From Phialemonium atrogriseum (lineage: Eukaryota > Ascomycota > Sordariomycetes > Cephalothecales > Cephalothecaceae), in assembly GCF_030411735.1 (NCBI RefSeq), contig NW_026848153.1, positions 558,001 through 622,000 on the forward strand: a DNA stretch of 64,000 nt. The letters run 5' to 3'. A model generated the notes under the pieces. The model was not told the origin of the DNA. It did no database searches and worked only from the letters and a program-made list of their open reading frames with translations. Made by a program: the position numbers and the translations under genes. Shown here piece after piece: positions 10,714-21,973 of the stretch. The stretch's first letter is position 1. Each line of letters opens with the position of its first letter.

Positions 10714-11463
10714 TCAACTCTTCCCAATCAGCGCCTCCCTCTCCAGCACCTCAGGCGCAAACTTGACCAAGAAGACCGTCTTCCCCGGCCACATCTCCCC
10801 CTCCTCCTTTCCCCCTACGCTATGCGCCGTAACCCTAGCCGGGAACCCGGCCCCATCGCACGCGCCCTCGACGACGCCCGCCACGAAGGCGGCGCAGTTG
10901 AGCTGGCTCATCTCGCGGGGCACGCTGACGAAGGCGTTGACGAGCGGCTCGTTGTCGATGATCATGTACTCGTCGGGCGTCTCCGGGTTGGAGCTGCGCT
11001 CCAGCCGGTCCGCCTGCCGCCCGAACAGGTGCGTCCACACGCCGATCTTGATCAGGTGCAGCAGCGCAATCACGTTGAGCGGCCGCGCCTGCGTCCGCGC
11101 CGGCTCGCGGTGGAGGAGGAGGTCGAGGAGCTTGAGCCCGATCGGGTGGCCCTGGAGGTTGAGGCTGGAGGGCCGGGGGGGCGCAAAGACATGAGACGTT
11201 AGAGAAGTTATGCTTGTGCGTGGGGGGTGGGTAGAGGTTGGGGAAGGGGGGGCAACCAACCGCTTTTCTAGATCCTGAATTCCCGTCACTCGCCGTTGTG
11301 CATAGCTGACCATTTCCGAGAAGAGGTATGCGAAGCTGGCCTGGCTCAGCTCTGACGTCTTTGTGCGATTTAACGGTCGATGGTAGATGGTTTTGCCATT
11401 TGTAGGATAGCGCAGTCCTGACTGGTCTTTGCCGGGTGACTTGTTGGACGGAAGGTTCGCCAT
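10714..11463 (-). CDS. TRS31: TRAPP complex subunit Trs31/TRAPPC5
   Basis: Core subunit of the TRAPP vesicle-tethering complexes, which act as exchange factors for the Ypt1/Rab1 GTPase family at the Golgi. Exons 11261..11463 and 10714..11164 (217 aa). The family signature spans the junction: SELSQASFAYLFSEMVSYAQ then GIQDLEKRLNLQGHPIGLKL, DLLLHRE, WTHLFGRQADRLERS and MIIDNEPLVNAFVSVP. The 96 nt intron is open in frame, so an unspliced reading would add 32 proline-rich residues, but only removal restores the conserved EKRLN-xGxPIG sequence. Its donor is GTTGGT, weaker than usual. Confidence 0.93.
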   Translation of the reverse strand: MANLPSNKSPGKDQSGLRYPTNGKTIYHRPLNRTKTSELSQASFAYLFSEMVSYAQRRVTGIQDLEKRLVAPPSPTSTHPPRTSITSLTSHVFAPPRPSSLNLQGHPIGLKLLDLLLHREPARTQARPLNVIALLHLIKIGVWTHLFGRQADRLERSSNPETPDEYMIIDNEPLVNAFVSVPREMSQLNCAAFVAGVVEGACDGAGFPARVTAHSVGGKEEGEMWPGKTVFLVKFAPEVLEREALIGKS

Positions 11464-11824
11464 GGTCGGCTTGCCGTATTATCTGTACGAAGTACGTCAA
11501 GTTGCTGTATCGCCAACAATTCAGAGCTCAAGCCTGTAAGTCGAGGTGTTTGGCGCACCCTGTGTCACTGTGAAGAATGAGGCTGACTGAGGTGGACCTC
11601 GAGAGACGCTATGCCTAATTTAGTAAGGCCATCCCGCAGGTGTGGCTTGACGGACGAAACTCCGGTATGTTTGCCGGGCGGGGTAGGAAGGAACCTAAGT
11701 ACCAAGGTATATCAAGGTATCGAAGACATGGGAAGGTTGCCAGGATAAACTTAAGTTCAAGTTTGGAATGACTTGCTACGTAGTATGAATCGAGGTTAAG
11801 CATGATACCGATGCCCCTGTCTAT
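11464..11824. other. Intergenic region
   Basis: Holds the TRS31 promoter and the 3' end of the CAND1 transcript. Contains short TAAGTACCAAGGTATATCAAGG-like AT-rich sequence; nothing else seen. Confidence 0.6.
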
Positions 11825-14800
11825 CTACGCCCCATCAGAACCACCAGCGGCAATTTCCTTGCTCTCTTCGCGTAGGCTCTTGAGCTGGCTAGAGAAGTCT
11901 TTGTTGACCCAAGCCCAGTACATGTCCCACGTCGAACCACTCGCTGCTCCTCCGCTGGCGAGATTGGACCCCGGCTTGAACCGGTCACCAAGCAGCAGGC
12001 TTACCCGCAGGACACTCTTGTTGGCTTCCTCCTGCTTCTCAAGCTCCTGCTTGACCGCGCTCTCCTTGAGGGTTGTGGACAGCGTCACACGGTAGGCTTC
12101 GGCAATAGAGTCGAGACGGCGATTGGTCTCGTCGGGGTCAATGAAGGCGAGCTTCGACACCATCAAGTTGCAGAGACCGCGGATATCATTATCGTCTTTG
12201 AGACCGGCGATGACTCGGTCATACAGGTCGATGATGCTAATGCGCGAGAAGGCCGTCTCCATGAGCGCATAGAGTGTCTCGTAGGCGGCCTGTTGTGCGA
12301 ATTTAAACGTATTAGTGGGACGAACTGGCAGGGCAGGGGAATAAATGATAGGGCGACTTGCCTTGCGGACCTCGAGCCCGTCGTCGACCAGGTGCTTGAA
12401 CGGGCCCATTTGGACTTCGCGAACGAGCTCTGGCTTGATAATTGACTCGTTCATGACATATGGCACCAGTTGACCGAGATGGCCGAGGATCAGGCCAGGC
12501 TTGTTGTGGGCTGCAGAATTCAGCGTCGACATTGCGTGACGCCGGATTTCCATGTCGGGATCATCCAGCATGATCTTGAGCATATCAACCAAATGGGACC
12601 TCAGAACCGTGTCGAACGCCTCATTCTCATCTGGGAGTGTGTATCGGAGCGCCTGCACCGCTATGGCCCTCAGAGCCCGAGACTCGTTCCGGAGGAGTAG
12701 CTGGAAGACAAGGTTAATACTCGGTATTTGAAGGATAATGGCGGATCAGACGTACCTCCAGCTTGGGCATGTAGGTGCTGGGATCAATGATGACTATGCG
12801 CCCCAGGCATTCGGCACAGACAGCCTTGTTGTCCTCGGCTTTGGCGGCAGCAAGGAGTTGATTCCAAATGCCGTCAGAGAACTCGCTGATGTCTGCAGCA
12901 GAGACCGCCGCCTGCTGCAGGATCTCCTTGACTGATTGGAGGAGCAGGTATTGGCTGCCCCCCGGCTTCTCCAGTCGCTGGAGAATGACAGGAAGATATG
13001 CAGAAATGTTTCCTGCCCCTGCACGACCAAGCGCAACAGCCGCGGTGAGGGCCACCTTGTCCAAGTCGGCGTTAAATCGGGCAAGGAAAATACTGGGGTC
13101 GAGCGGAGACTTAGTCCCGAGTCTCAAGCCTGTTTCTCCAAGTACTGCCAGGGCGAGGCTGGCCCTGGATTGGTCTTGGGAATTCGCCTGGAGCTCTTGG
13201 ACGAAGCTATCCATAGTAACTCCGGCCGAATCGCCACTCGCGACGAGAAGTGTTCCCGTGACCTTCCCGACAACCGATGGATCTCCATTGATCCCAACGT
13301 CCTTGAGGAAACCGGCCATCAGCTGCCGCCCTTCGCCAGCCTCGCCAATGTTCGTGACAAGAGTCTGCAGCGAGTCGAGGACAGAGACAGGGAAGGTCGA
13401 TTTCAGCAGCTCACACAAGGCGTTGATAAGCTGCGGAGTCACAACCACCTTCGGCTTTTCTCGAACAAGATGCGCAAGCACGAGTAGACCAGGTCCCAGA
13501 AGCTGAGCATCGTTTTGGATGATTGCGGGAATGAGCCCAGTGACGATGGCTTGGATTGACGCTTCGTCCATTGTGCCCTTGGTGGCGGGAGAGAGAGCGA
13601 GATGCTTGAGAGCTTGCACACTGGAACCCCTGAGGGACCGGTTTGCCTTGCGTAGCTGGGCAGCTAGCTCCGAGGCAACCTGCTGGACCCATTGTGGGGG
13701 AAACTGGTCAGCGCTGGAAGACAATGCAGCGACAGTGTCGACAGCCCTGACAGCGGCGAGCCTTGTTGTCTCGCTCTTGAGACGCTGTGCGAGATGGGCA
13801 AGCCCGGCGCTCCGTTTATCGGCGGGCAACAGCGCTAAGCCTTCGGCCCCTGACGTCCGGGAAAGGAGTGTCCCCAGGGCATGAATCGCCTTGTTTCGGA
13901 CTTCGACATCGGCATCATTTGCTGTTGCCCTGTCGACAATGACATCGTAGAGCTTCTGGAGTTCCGACTTGTATTTCTGGGCCGTTTTGCGTGACCGTGG
14001 GGGCGTGATCGTTTTCACGACTTCTTCGACCGTCTGGATTGCCTCGGCAGAGATCTTGTAGAAACGGTCATAGACAACAGCGACGACTGCCTCCACGATC
14101 TTTGTGAGATGGGGCTGCAAAACGGTCGACGAGTGGTTCTTAGCAATGTCGCCAGTCAGACGTAGCGCAGCAATTCTCAGAGTGCTCGGTGTTGCAGAAG
14201 AATTCCCTCCTGCGACTGACAACGGCGCCGAAGTGGAAGAGGCGCCGGATGACTGGATTGCCCCGATGATTGGATCGATCATCTGGTCGAAGTACTCGGC
14301 CAAGCCGCCACGCTGAACGGCAATCATATCGTGCAGGAGGCTGATGGTAGCCTGCTTGGTTGGAATGAGGTTACCCCTCAGCAACTTGGTCGCACCCCTG
14401 ACAATGGCGGGGGTAAGCCGCGCAAGGTCGGCACGAGGTCCACTGGCAGGTATTTTCTCCATCGTGGGCGAAGTGAGGCCGGTCCCGGACATGCCAGAGG
14501 AGATGGTAATGGCGAAGGCCGACGCCCCGCCGCCACTGTTCTGGCGTCTGCGCTTGCGGCTCTGGGGCAACTGATTCAGGAGTTCGGCCTCGGAGTCGTT
14601 GATGGAGAATTCCGGAATGATGCCCTCCCCAGTCTTTCGAATCAAAAGGGACAATGTCGATAGGATCTCCAGCCGAACGTTCTCTTCGCGTTCATCGAAC
14701 CTCTTAACGAGGGTTGGAGCAGCCAGGTTGTAGAGGACCCCGTTATCGAGCAGGTCGCCACTACTTCTAGTGGAAACGATGGTGTAGAGGGCCTTGGCCG

Positions 14801-16067
14801 AACATCTCCGCACCTTCCAGCTGGCGTCGTCATCATCGTCGAAGCCAGCGTCGGCCTCAAACTCGTCATCATCCTCGAAATCGTCGATATCGTCATCCTG
14901 GTCCTCCTCCATTTCCTCATCCTCGTTTACGGCATAGTTCGGGTCGTACTTGAGATATCGAAGACAGGAGGCGATCGCCTCCTCGGTGAAGGGGCGCATC
15001 TGTGTCGGGCAGGACGATAAGAAGGCATCCAGAGCCACAAGGGCCGCCTCTCTGACGTCGTTGAACTCCAAGCCAGAGTCACCACCGCCCTCACTGATCT
15101 CGTCAAGCTGTGCCTGTAACTCCTCTTCACCTAGAGCCTGCAGAACAAAAGGAACGAGAGATGGAATATGTGGGCTAAAGCGTCGAGGGATTGATCGAGC
15201 CATGGACCCAAGAATGGTGAGGTAGATACGCCGGGTAACGGGGCTGAGGTTCGGCTTCTTAAGAATCGCGACTGCACGGTCCAAAAACGCCAGGAAAGGA
15301 CCGTCCGGTAGATATTTTGCAAGCATAGAGATGGCCACAACGGTGCGTTTCTTGACGGCGGAGGTGCAGTTGTCCTTGTCCAAGAGAGCTATGTAGCCGG
15401 CTTGCAAAGCCTCTATCTCGGCCGACTCAAGCACTGGGCCAAAGCAACGAACAACCTCAATCAGGACATCGATTACATCCGAGGTTTGACCTTGGTCTTT
15501 CTCCAACATCCCTTGCCCAGTAGTAGTGCGTCGAAGGAATCGTGGAAGGAGCACGCGGGCGATGCTAGCATAGGCCTCGAAAACCTCGGGCGGGGGCTGC
15601 GTGCCAGGGATAGGCCGGGGAAGGGCCTCGACAACTGTACGCACGGCTATAGCTCGGATAGCATTATCGACCGAGTTCTCGAGTCTCAGAGCCACAAGCT
15701 TTTCTATGAGCGGCCCGATGAGGCTGGAGGGGAGCTTTTTGACCAACGGACCGAGGCTGCAACTTGTCAGCGAGGAACCAAATCCCGATGTGTCTTGGAT
15801 TGCCGCCGCGTCTACTTACCATTTGATGGCCTGGTTTTGGACCTCGCCATTCTGGTCATCCAGCGCCTTCACGACATGGTCCACGGTGCGAGACGCTGCG
15901 TTGTAGTCATGGTTTAGAAGATCCGGCCGTCCAATATTAAGGTACGTGAGAACATCACTCAAGGCCATGAACCGAAAGTCAGGGTCGGGGTCGTTCATCT
16001 TGGGAAAGAGCGCCGTGATCATATGGGCGGTCACATTGACTGTGCCGTTTGCCATTCGGGCGGCCAT
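11825..16067 (-). CDS. CAND1: CAND1/TIP120, cullin-associated NEDD8-dissociated protein
   Basis: HEAT-repeat protein that binds unneddylated cullin-Rbx1 and exchanges substrate receptors of SCF-type ubiquitin ligases. Exons on the minus strand: 15820..16067, 12756..15756, 12362..12700 and 11825..12289 (1350 aa, a usual length). Landmarks: N-terminal MNDPDPDFRFMALSDV and VQNQAIKCLGPLVKKL; an acidic insert around residues 350-390 (NEDEEMEEDQDDDIDDFEDD) before WKVRRCSAK; C-terminal TIP120 region with GLEVRKAAYETLYALME and SAVKQELEKQEE. Intron 3 (12290..12361) is a GC-AG intron (AAG|GCAAGT); keeping it would disrupt the conserved LEVRKAAYE stretch. Introns 1 and 2 are 63 and 55 nt. Confidence 0.96.
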
Positions 16068-17009
16068 CTTGGCAGGTGTATCTGGAAATGTGAAATAATT
16101 CCGGTGGGGTATAGATAGTCTGCAGGTAGAAGGTTCCCTACAGTTCTGTGTCAGTTTTGATAGTCGTAACAATCAGGGTGAGCTTGATGAAGCTAATCGA
16201 CAGGCAAAGGAGGGATCATTACCTTCGTCGCTGAGGTTCCGGTAGGCAACGCCGGGGCTACCGGAGACGGGAAAGAACTGCAAAACCAGGATAAGAGGCT
16301 GGCTGCAGATTCTTTTGTTGCAAGTAATGTAACAATCAAGATCGATGTTCCCCGTCCGTCCAGAGTCGGGCCACTGGGATGTTGGCTGATTGTTGTTGAA
16401 ATGGTGAAGGCAAAAGGCCAAAGCAGCTGGTGGGGGTGCCGGTGTGGGGTTACTTCCTTGTCACTAAGGTCCCCGTCCCCACCCAAGACTTCCATTTCTA
16501 CTGGAATGGTGTACTGAGCCTCAACTCACCGCCCGTGGCAGAATTGGCCGAAGGAAAGGATGGGAGCTCGGGCCGTCTGACGCAATACCTGTATGTTCGA
16601 ACCTACCTAGCTAGGTCCCCCGCCAACTGACAGCACCAACGAAAGTTCTGGAGCTTCACTTGCGTGTCGTAGGTAGATGGTGAGACAGAGATAGAGAATA
16701 TTATGACTTGCAAAACTACAATTGATACAATCTTAGCTTTGTAGGCTATGGGATGAATCTCTGGTGTGCATTTTCCCGTCCCAAAAGGCCTTGGCCCTGT
16801 GAACCTTTTAGACGATTTCCGGGCCGTTCTCGGAGTACATCTCCCGTGCCTTCACCAACCTCTTCATTTGCATCATCCGATCCTCTTATGTAAGGAATCA
16901 ACGCTCGTCCAGACAACAAGGCCAACACCCTTCTTTTCATACTCTAACCAATTGGCCGACATAGCCAAAGAAAGCCATTGAAAGTCCCCAACCAAAAGCC
17001 TCTTCAAAG
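16068..17009. other. Shared promoter region, CAND1 and mitochondrial protein gene
   Basis: Divergent intergenic region of 942 bp. A short in-frame stretch just upstream of the CAND1 ATG probably belongs to its 5' UTR. No other gene seen. Confidence 0.6.
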
Positions 17010-17752
17010 ATGTCCATGTCTATAGGGAGAGCAATTGCGCTTCGATCAAGCTTGAGGGCAGCTTGTTGCCGGCCTGCTCGGATCCAATTGAATGGTATCA
17101 TTGGCCGGAGAGGCTATGCCAGCGGACATGAACATGCCGCGAAGTCGAGCGACATGCCATGGTACGACTGAACTGCTTCTCTCGCCCTCTTCGGTCTCGC
17201 CAACCAATTGTTTCTTGTTCCTGCCTGTGGCCCCTCCCCATTTGCTGCTAACGGCCAAATCCTCATTTACGTCCTAGTCACTAACTTGGGCGAGAAACTA
17301 GGCTCATCGGCTCTGTTGGCATCACAGCGCCTCTGGCTGCATACCTGCTCTTCAGCGGGCCATCGAAGTCAGGCCATGATTCCCATGATTCCCACGCCGA
17401 CCATGGAGTGAAGGACGCAAAACACGAGGAGCCGGCGGCGGAACCACCAAAGGAGGAGACCAAGGAAGAGTCGAAGGAGGAGACCAAGGAAGAGTCGAAG
17501 GAGGAGACCAAGGAAGAGTCGAAGGAGGAGCCCTCGAACGCGGAGTCTAAGGAAGAATCGGCCCCGGAAACGAATGCTAAGCAGGAATCAGCCGAGGACG
17601 AGGCTCAGAACAAGGATGATAAGCCCGACGCCCCAAAGGATGAGGGCCAATCGAATGGGTCAAGCACCGATGGCGAAGGTTCTGCAACGCCCGATAATTC
17701 CAGCGATGAGGAGGGCGACAAGGTCGCCAGTAAAAAGGCTGGCAGCGCTTGA
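17010..17752 (+). CDS. Mitochondrial membrane protein with acidic KEETKEES repeats
   Basis: Exons 17010..17161 and 17302..17752 (200 aa), phase 2 junction forming Trp51. The N-terminal 40 residues (MSMSIGRAIALRSSLRAACC, rich in Arg/Ser/Ala) are a classical mitochondrial presequence. A hydrophobic segment at residues ~52-70 (LIGSVGITAPLAAYLLFSG) is a membrane helix, followed by His-rich HDSHDSHADHG. The rest is a very acidic disordered tail with an octapeptide repeat KEETKEES. I recognise the presequence, DMPW-helix and acidic tail as a conserved fungal arrangement of unknown function. Likely inner membrane, tail facing intermembrane space or matrix; orientation not determinable. Confidence 0.8.
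17453..17530 (+). repeat. 24 bp in-frame tandem repeat, 3.25 copies
   Basis: Three identical 24 nt units from 17453 to 17524 plus a 6 nt partial copy. Each encodes the octapeptide EETKEESK (read as KEETKEES). Perfect identity at third codon positions indicates recent expansion. Confidence 0.9.
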
Positions 17753-18418
17753 GCGTATGAGTCCTACACTCCCACAGCGAATCCCTGGTCAGTGGCTGAC
17801 AATTTCCAATGGCGGGGACCTGAGACAGTGGAAAGCCACCTGTATAAGCCCACAGAAGCTGCGAGGAAAATCATTTCGCATTTATAATAGGCAATAATAT
17901 ATCGAAGTACCCAGGTACTTAATTCAATGAGACCGATCAGCTAAGACACTCCATTTTCTGTACGGGAACCACCTCAGGGTCATACCGATCCCATGTTTCC
18001 ACAGGTGCCGCCACCTCTACCTAGGTGCCTAGGCACGCACAGGTCTGTTTACTGGAAACCAAGAGTGCTGTTCAACGGAAGGTCCCCAGGGACGAAACGG
18101 GAAGTGACGAGATCCCTGCACAGCTGACAGAACCACTGAAAGGGCAGGGACCTACCTAGTCACCTACAGTGCGATAGATGAAGGTTAGATGTCGCAGTCA
18201 TCAGCGCCTTCCCCCGGAGAGAATCAAGCTGTACGAGGAAGTGGCGCCCGACTGTGGAGGTAGCACATATCTCTGGGCAAATCAAAACCAAATGGAGGCT
18301 TGCTATTTTAATATCTCGTTGATGTGTTGGGGACGGGTTCTTGTTCACTTCGAAGGCGATAGGGGCTTCTTCACGCCGAGTATTGTTACTAGGCCCCACG
18401 TCCGGCCAGCCTGCCACG
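17753..18418. other. Intergenic region
   Basis: Contains CTACCTAGGTGCCTAGGCAC-type short palindromes near 18016-18035 and possible degraded 5' sequence of the PLAC8 locus (an ATG at 18189 opens a 23-codon frame ending at a GT, but it does not join the PLAC8 frame). Nothing else recognised. Confidence 0.5.
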
Positions 18419-19800
18419 ATGTCGCGCTGGAAGACCTCGCTCGCTGACCATGGCCGAGGGAGCGACTGTCCTAGCGCTTTCTTTCTCAGCTGTTGCATGT
18501 TTGGCCGCACTCGGTACCGTCTCCGACAGCTGGACCTCCATCGGGATCCGCTCGATCTCAGCGAATACAATGTCTGCAACATAGACTGCTAGGATTGGTT
18601 CTTCCTCGCAGCGTCTGGGTTCGGTACGGGTTTGCCTTTTGCCATAATTTGCTTCAAGCCTCGGAGACTGACAATATCAACTCCTAGCCATTGGTAGCGG
18701 GGTCTACACAGGCAAGGAGACCCGGCGGATTCGAGAGCTGTATGGGATAGAGGGCACGTATACCGGTGATATCATCAAGGGCATCTGTTGCCCCACATGC
18801 TCTCTCATCCGGAACGAGCTCGAGGTTCGTAGGCGGGAAGAGGAAAAGCAGATCTGTCATGCTCTGGCTGTCGTCGACGAACCATACCGCCGGGAGCAAC
18901 CAATGTCGGCGACCTCCACCGGAGCTGAAATGCAACATGCCCCGCCGACTCCGATTTGGCCAGACGACTAGGTGTCTGATCCGGGAAGCTTGGGTGCTAG
19001 CCTTGAGCGAGTTGCGCCCCTATCAAAGGCCAAGTTGCGCGGGAGCAACACCAGTGGCCGGCGAGACCTCTTTGAACCCCGAGCTGATTGGTTCTACTGG
19101 CGGAGGAGGATGCTAAGTCCAATCAATGAGGGAGAGCCCGAAGACACAACACGCGCCGGTACCCCCCGTTTCGTAGAGAACAGCCCCTTTCGAAATATCC
19201 GAGCGACGCTGCAAACGAGCCCCGAGTTCACGTCCCAACATGCATCGCCTCGATCATCTTTCAGCTCAATACGGGAAGAGGGCCTCTTGGAGCGTTGCGT
19301 CCCAAGCTCTAGCTTTGACGGTGCTGGGCTTGAGCACTGTCGTTACATTGACCCAGGTCTGATGGCCCCTACTCCTGTTTTTCGTAAGTGTTTATGCCCA
19401 CCCTCCCTAGATAAGTACCAATGCTGAGGGTGGGAAAGCTCGGAGGTCGCCCATTTGTGATATTCGCGATGAGAATGTGCCCCCAATTGCCCCCCAGAAG
19501 GTTGTGGCGGAGGACCGACCACAAGAGACAGCAGACCTTATGGAGCAGGCTCCTAATACTGATGAGGACGAGGGTGAGTCCGCGCCAACACCAGCCACCG
19601 TCTTGCCCGTAACCTGCCCTACGGAAGAGGACGCCAAGCCGGCACCTGACGCGGGAACACAAGCTTCACTCGAAGACGACATGCCTGCTGGTGGAGTCAT
19701 CCCACCCACAATTCCACCTTCCAAGACGGAGCTGCACCCTACCGATATAGACAAGGAACTGGGTATTGGGATGAGTGAGAGACCTGGTCAGGACTCCTGA
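18419..19800 (+). pseudogene. PLAC8 (Cys-rich) family gene with two in-frame TAG codons
   Basis: PLAC8 proteins are small Cys-rich membrane-associated proteins, in fungi often with a long disordered tail. From 18419 the frame reads TSLADHGRGSDCPSAFFLS, CCMFGRTRYRL and DPLDLSEYNVCNIDC, then TAG (18590-18592), then DWFFLAASGF. It splices at 18624..18687 to AIGSGVYTGKETRRIRELYG and DIIKGICCPTCSLIRNELEV, the typical PLAC8 C-terminal CCPxC motif. A second TAG (18969-18971) is followed in the same frame by 151 more open codons (DWFYWRRR, TRAGTPRFVENSPF), then a further open segment to 19800 whose junction I cannot place cleanly. The two stops in an otherwise well-preserved frame suggest recent inactivation. 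Alternatives: sequencing error, unrecognised introns, or a short functional form from 18693 on. Confidence 0.7.
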
Positions 19801-20265
19801 GAGGAGGCTGAGGCATTCCTAGAGGAGAGTCGCCGGTGGCAAGACTGGTCCATCGGACTGGCATGATGGTTTTTCAGGACGACAAGTAGCCTACCTAAAT
19901 AGCCCTAGCAACACGTCATTAATAGTATCCCTCACAAGCCATCATCTCTAGCCTTTGCCTCCATTTCACCGAAGAGGCATCATACGTCCCAAACCGGAAT
20001 CTTCCACACACCAGGCCTACACAAGGGGTCACACTCCGCAGCCATAAGCTCATGGGTCTGCGCCGTCTCCATTACATGGCATCATGATTTGATCTGGAGA
20101 AGGAGAAAACAGATGTTAAAAAAAGAAAAGACGGAAAATGACATCGACCCCCCCTTTGCTTCCAAGGGATGCACGCCTGAACGACCAAATCAACAAAGGG
20201 AAAAGAAAAAGAATCAACGCATATCAACCCCATTTGCCCCTTCCCGGTAATGTCCCAAGCCTAAT

Positions 20266-20283
20266 TAGGCAGCTAGCTGCCTA
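20266..20283. repeat. Perfect 18 bp palindrome
   Basis: TAGGCAGCTAGCTGCCTA is its own reverse complement. CTAGGT/CCTAGG-type palindromic words occur repeatedly in the intergenic parts of this window, so it may belong to a dispersed motif class. Confidence 0.8.
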
Positions 20284-20446
20284 CTAGGTAGCCACGGCCT
20301 CCCTCCCTATTCTGCCAACCCCGGAATGTTGTATCCCTTGCGAAATGCAGCAGTTCTCCTCAACCCCCCCCTCTTCTTCTTTCCGTTCGTTTATCCCCTT
20401 GTCCTTTTTTCTCCGTTCCTGCTTGCCTTTTCTGGCATAGCAAAAA

Positions 20447-20468
20447 AACAAAAAAAAAAAAAAAAAAA
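20447..20468 (+). repeat. Oligo-A tract
   Basis: About 20 consecutive A residues interrupted once near the left end, inside a pyrimidine/purine-skewed region. It could be a retroposed poly-A remnant or simple slippage; no flanking duplication seen. Confidence 0.7.
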
Positions 20469-20896
20469 GGTAGACAGTTGTAGAAATCATGCAAAAAAGG
20501 GAGGGGAGTTTGGGTGTCTCGAGAATTTTTGCCTGTCCCGATGTCTTCCCTCCCCGTAGGACAAAGGAGAGAAAGCACACAAAGTAGGGGGAAGAGAGGC
20601 TGGCTCTTCGTATTGTAATCTCGTCTCTGACTAGAGCAAGGAAGAGCTCTGTCAGGGGCTTCTTTCCAGTATCACGCATACCTGCGAACCTTCAGAGCTT
20701 TCATCTGAAAGTTTCGAGTCCTGCACCTGGACTCCCAGTCTCAGAAGCAAAGCGCTGGCATCTATATGGCTAGAAACCCGCTTTCGACTGTGTCGAGAAC
20801 CTCGCCTGCCCTGAATGAGACAGGCCCCCCCAACTGCAGATTACGAGGAGGGGTGAGACGCTTCTGGACGGCCGTGACGCCCATGGCCATCGGTCC

Positions 20897-21973
20897 TCAG
20901 CAAGACTGATAGAGGAGAAGAGGTTCCCCGACGTTCTCGATCTCGGGGATCGTGCATTTGAGGTCGAATGCCTTGGAAAGCACAATCTTGAAGATCTGAG
21001 ACGCAACCCAATTTAGCCCGGGAGAGCAATTGGAGAGTAAGTGGGGGGGACTTACCTTCTGAACGTTGATGCTGTGGCTAGTGCTGCTGAAAATCAGTGC
21101 AGCACGCATCGCCTTGGCGAACCGTCGAGCCTATGGATCGTCGTCAGCAAACCCAATCGGAAGCCACCCGCCGATCGGGGCCGGGAGGCGTACCTGATTC
21201 GATATCTCTTCCTGGTCCTCCCTGGGGAAGTTGACGAAATGATCGTATTTTGTGCCGACCAGGATCGGGATCGCCGTCTTGTTGAATCCCCGTCCCTGAC
21301 GATACCACTCCTTGATACTGTTGAGGGTGCTCTTCCTGGTCAGGTCGAACATGAAGAGGATGGCGACGGCGTCGTTGCACACAAGCGGCAGCATGTTGAC
21401 GAACTCGCGCTGGCCGCCTAGATCCCAGATGCTGAAGGTGATCTCCGTGTTCCTTATGCTGATGGTCTTCTCCATGAAGTTGACCCCGAGCGTCTGGATG
21501 TAGTCCTCGTCCCAGCTGCCCTCTACGTATTTGACCATGAGGCTCGTCTTGCCGATCTGTGCGTCGCCCACCATGCCAACCTTGATCACCACATGGTTGC
21601 GCCCGTTGGCCTGCCCGTCCCCGGCGGCAGGGTTACTACCGGCCCGCGAGGCGTGGTCGGCACCGTAGCTGCCGTGGCCCGACAGGCCGGACGGGGGTCT
21701 GGATATCGAGGGGGCGGCTGGCTGCGGGACGGGCGGGGTGGTGTACCGGGCGGTGGGATCCATGTCCATGGCCTCTTGCGGCTGCTGTTGCTGGTAGTGG
21801 TGATGTTGTTGGCGGGGCGAGAGGGACAGACCCTGGTCGAGGGACTGCGTCTGGGTGTGCCTCCGTTCGCGGAAGCCGTTGCTCTGCGATGAACCGGCCG
21901 CCATGTTAGGAGAACCGTCTAGCCCTCCGAGGGTGTCCTCGTGGGCGTCGAGCGGGGTGGGTTCGTGGTCCAT
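20897..21973 (-). CDS. TEM1: Septum-promoting GTPase Spg1/Tem1
   Basis: Ras-superfamily GTPase at the top of the septation initiation/mitotic exit network, acting at spindle pole bodies. Exons: 21194..21973, 21056..21130 and 20895+2..20995, that is 20897..20995 (317 aa from ATG 21973, MDHEPTPLDAHED). G1 GDAQIGKTSLM, G3 WDLGGQREFVNM and the family-specific G4 VGTKYD (instead of NKxD) are present. The C-terminus FDLKCTIPEIENVGEPLLLY is also diagnostic. No C-terminal prenylation Cys box (ends YQSC). A ~110 residue disordered N-terminus with a CAG-encoded Gln tract (HHHYQQQQPQ) precedes the G domain. The frame stays open upstream to 22333, so the true start may be further up. Confidence 0.93.

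Larger units (their letters stand above)
19801..20896. other. Intergenic region
   Basis: Low-complexity flank between convergent genes, probably 3' UTR on both sides. Contains a perfect 18 bp palindrome at 20266-20283 and an oligo-A tract at about 20447-20468. No coding sequence recognised. Confidence 0.6.

Noticed and set aside
10714..11463. Unspliced 249-residue version of Trs31
   Set aside because: The in-frame 96 nt insert is proline-rich and splits the conserved EKRLN-GxPIG block; removal by GT-AG splicing restores it.
18178..18447. 89-codon ORF as the first exon of the PLAC8 gene
   Set aside because: Does not join the PLAC8 frame with any GT-AG intron I could find and lacks the Cys pattern.
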